Assembly (NCBI GenBank): GCA_964487395.1
Contig: CAZAQH010000097.1
Span: forward strand, 1-6,609
DNA: 6,609 nucleotides
Direction of reading: 5' to 3'
From: RGIG8767 sp964487395
Lineage (GTDB): Bacteria; Bacillota; Clostridia; Lachnospirales; Lachnospiraceae
The notes beneath the pieces were generated by a model. The model saw only the letters and a list, made by a program, of their open reading frames with translations. It did not search any database and had not been told where the DNA came from. Below, one piece after another: positions 6,212 through 6,609 of this stretch (position 1 is its first letter; each line of letters opens with the position of its first letter). Position numbers and translations under genes: made by a program.

Positions 6212-6609
6212 ATGAAAACATTTATGGCTAGTCCAGCTACAATTGATAGAAAATGGTATGTAGTAGATGCTGCAGGTATGACACTTGGTAGACTTGCATC
6301 AGAAGTAGCAAAAGTTTTAAGAGGAAAGAATAAACCAATATTCACACCTCACATTGATACAGGCGATTATGTTATCGTTGTCAATGCAGACAAGATTACC
6401 GTTACAGGTAAAAAACTTGATCAGAAGGTTTATTACCATCACTCAGATTATGTTGGTGGAATGAAAGAAACTGTATTAAGAGAAAAATTAGCAAAAAAAC
6501 CAGAAGAAGTTATTGAACTTGCTGTTAAAGGCATGCTTCCAAAGGGACCATTAGGAAGACAGATGTATCAGAAACTTTTTGTATACGCAGGACCAGAGCA
6601 CAAACATGC
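6212..6609 (+). CDS. rplM: 50S ribosomal protein L13 (3' end missing)
   Basis: L13 is an early-assembling large-subunit protein, and its gene is normally followed by rpsI (S9). The visible 132 codons start MKTFMASPATIDRKWYVVDA, continue with LGRLASEVAKVLRGKNKP and the conserved KGMLPKGPLGRQMYQKLFVY, and run off the window at GPEHKH. About ten C-terminal residues are missing, based on the usual length of 142-145. GGAGGA at 6200-6205 lies six bases before the ATG, an ideal ribosome binding site. The gene has its own promoter and a structured leader, so it should be transcribed apart from truA, although readthrough from truA is possible. Confidence 0.97.
   Translation, partial: MKTFMASPATIDRKWYVVDAAGMTLGRLASEVAKVLRGKNKPIFTPHIDTGDYVIVVNADKITVTGKKLDQKVYYHHSDYVGGMKETVLREKLAKKPEEVIELAVKGMLPKGPLGRQMYQKLFVYAGPEHKH

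Overview
The window looks like a chromosomal housekeeping segment from a low-GC member of the Firmicutes, most likely a Clostridia species close to Lachnospiraceae. Gene order and protein content support this: rpoA-rplQ, then ecfA1-ecfA2-ecfT, truA and rplM, the same ribosomal-protein tail found in Bacillus and Clostridia. The genus cannot be named from the sequence alone. There are no mobile elements, CRISPR arrays, tRNAs or rRNAs.

Layout. Positions 1-844 hold the 3' part of rpoA (RNA polymerase alpha). A 187-base gene-free spacer follows. It has a perfect GNRA-capped hairpin and further possible pairings, and may be a structured leader for rplQ. rplQ (1032-1568) encodes an L17 with two lysine-rich insertions and is closed by a textbook intrinsic terminator at 1579-1606. 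A gene on the opposite strand (1628-2497) encodes a membrane-anchored M15-type zinc peptidase of the cell wall, with its own promoter reading leftward. It interrupts the otherwise conserved order.

Positions 2639-6008 hold a compact rightward operon, ecfA1-ecfA2-ecfT-truA. The first three genes encode the shared energising module of group II ECF vitamin and metal transporters: two different ATPases and the transmembrane coupling protein. No substrate-binding S component is present, as expected for a module shared by S components encoded elsewhere. truA encodes the tRNA pseudouridine 38-40 synthase. The probable ecf promoter overlaps an inverted repeat.

Positions 6009-6211 hold a near-ideal sigma-A promoter with a 12-base palindrome in its spacer. 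Next comes a leader with two consecutive stem-loops that carry the same nine-base loop, AAUAGCCCC, then a strong ribosome binding site and the start of rplM (L13), which runs off the window.

No wholly new gene system is evident. The points most worth a second look are the two candidate regulatory RNAs (before rplQ and before rplM), the palindrome inside the rplM promoter, and the peptidase gene placed between rplQ and the ecf operon.
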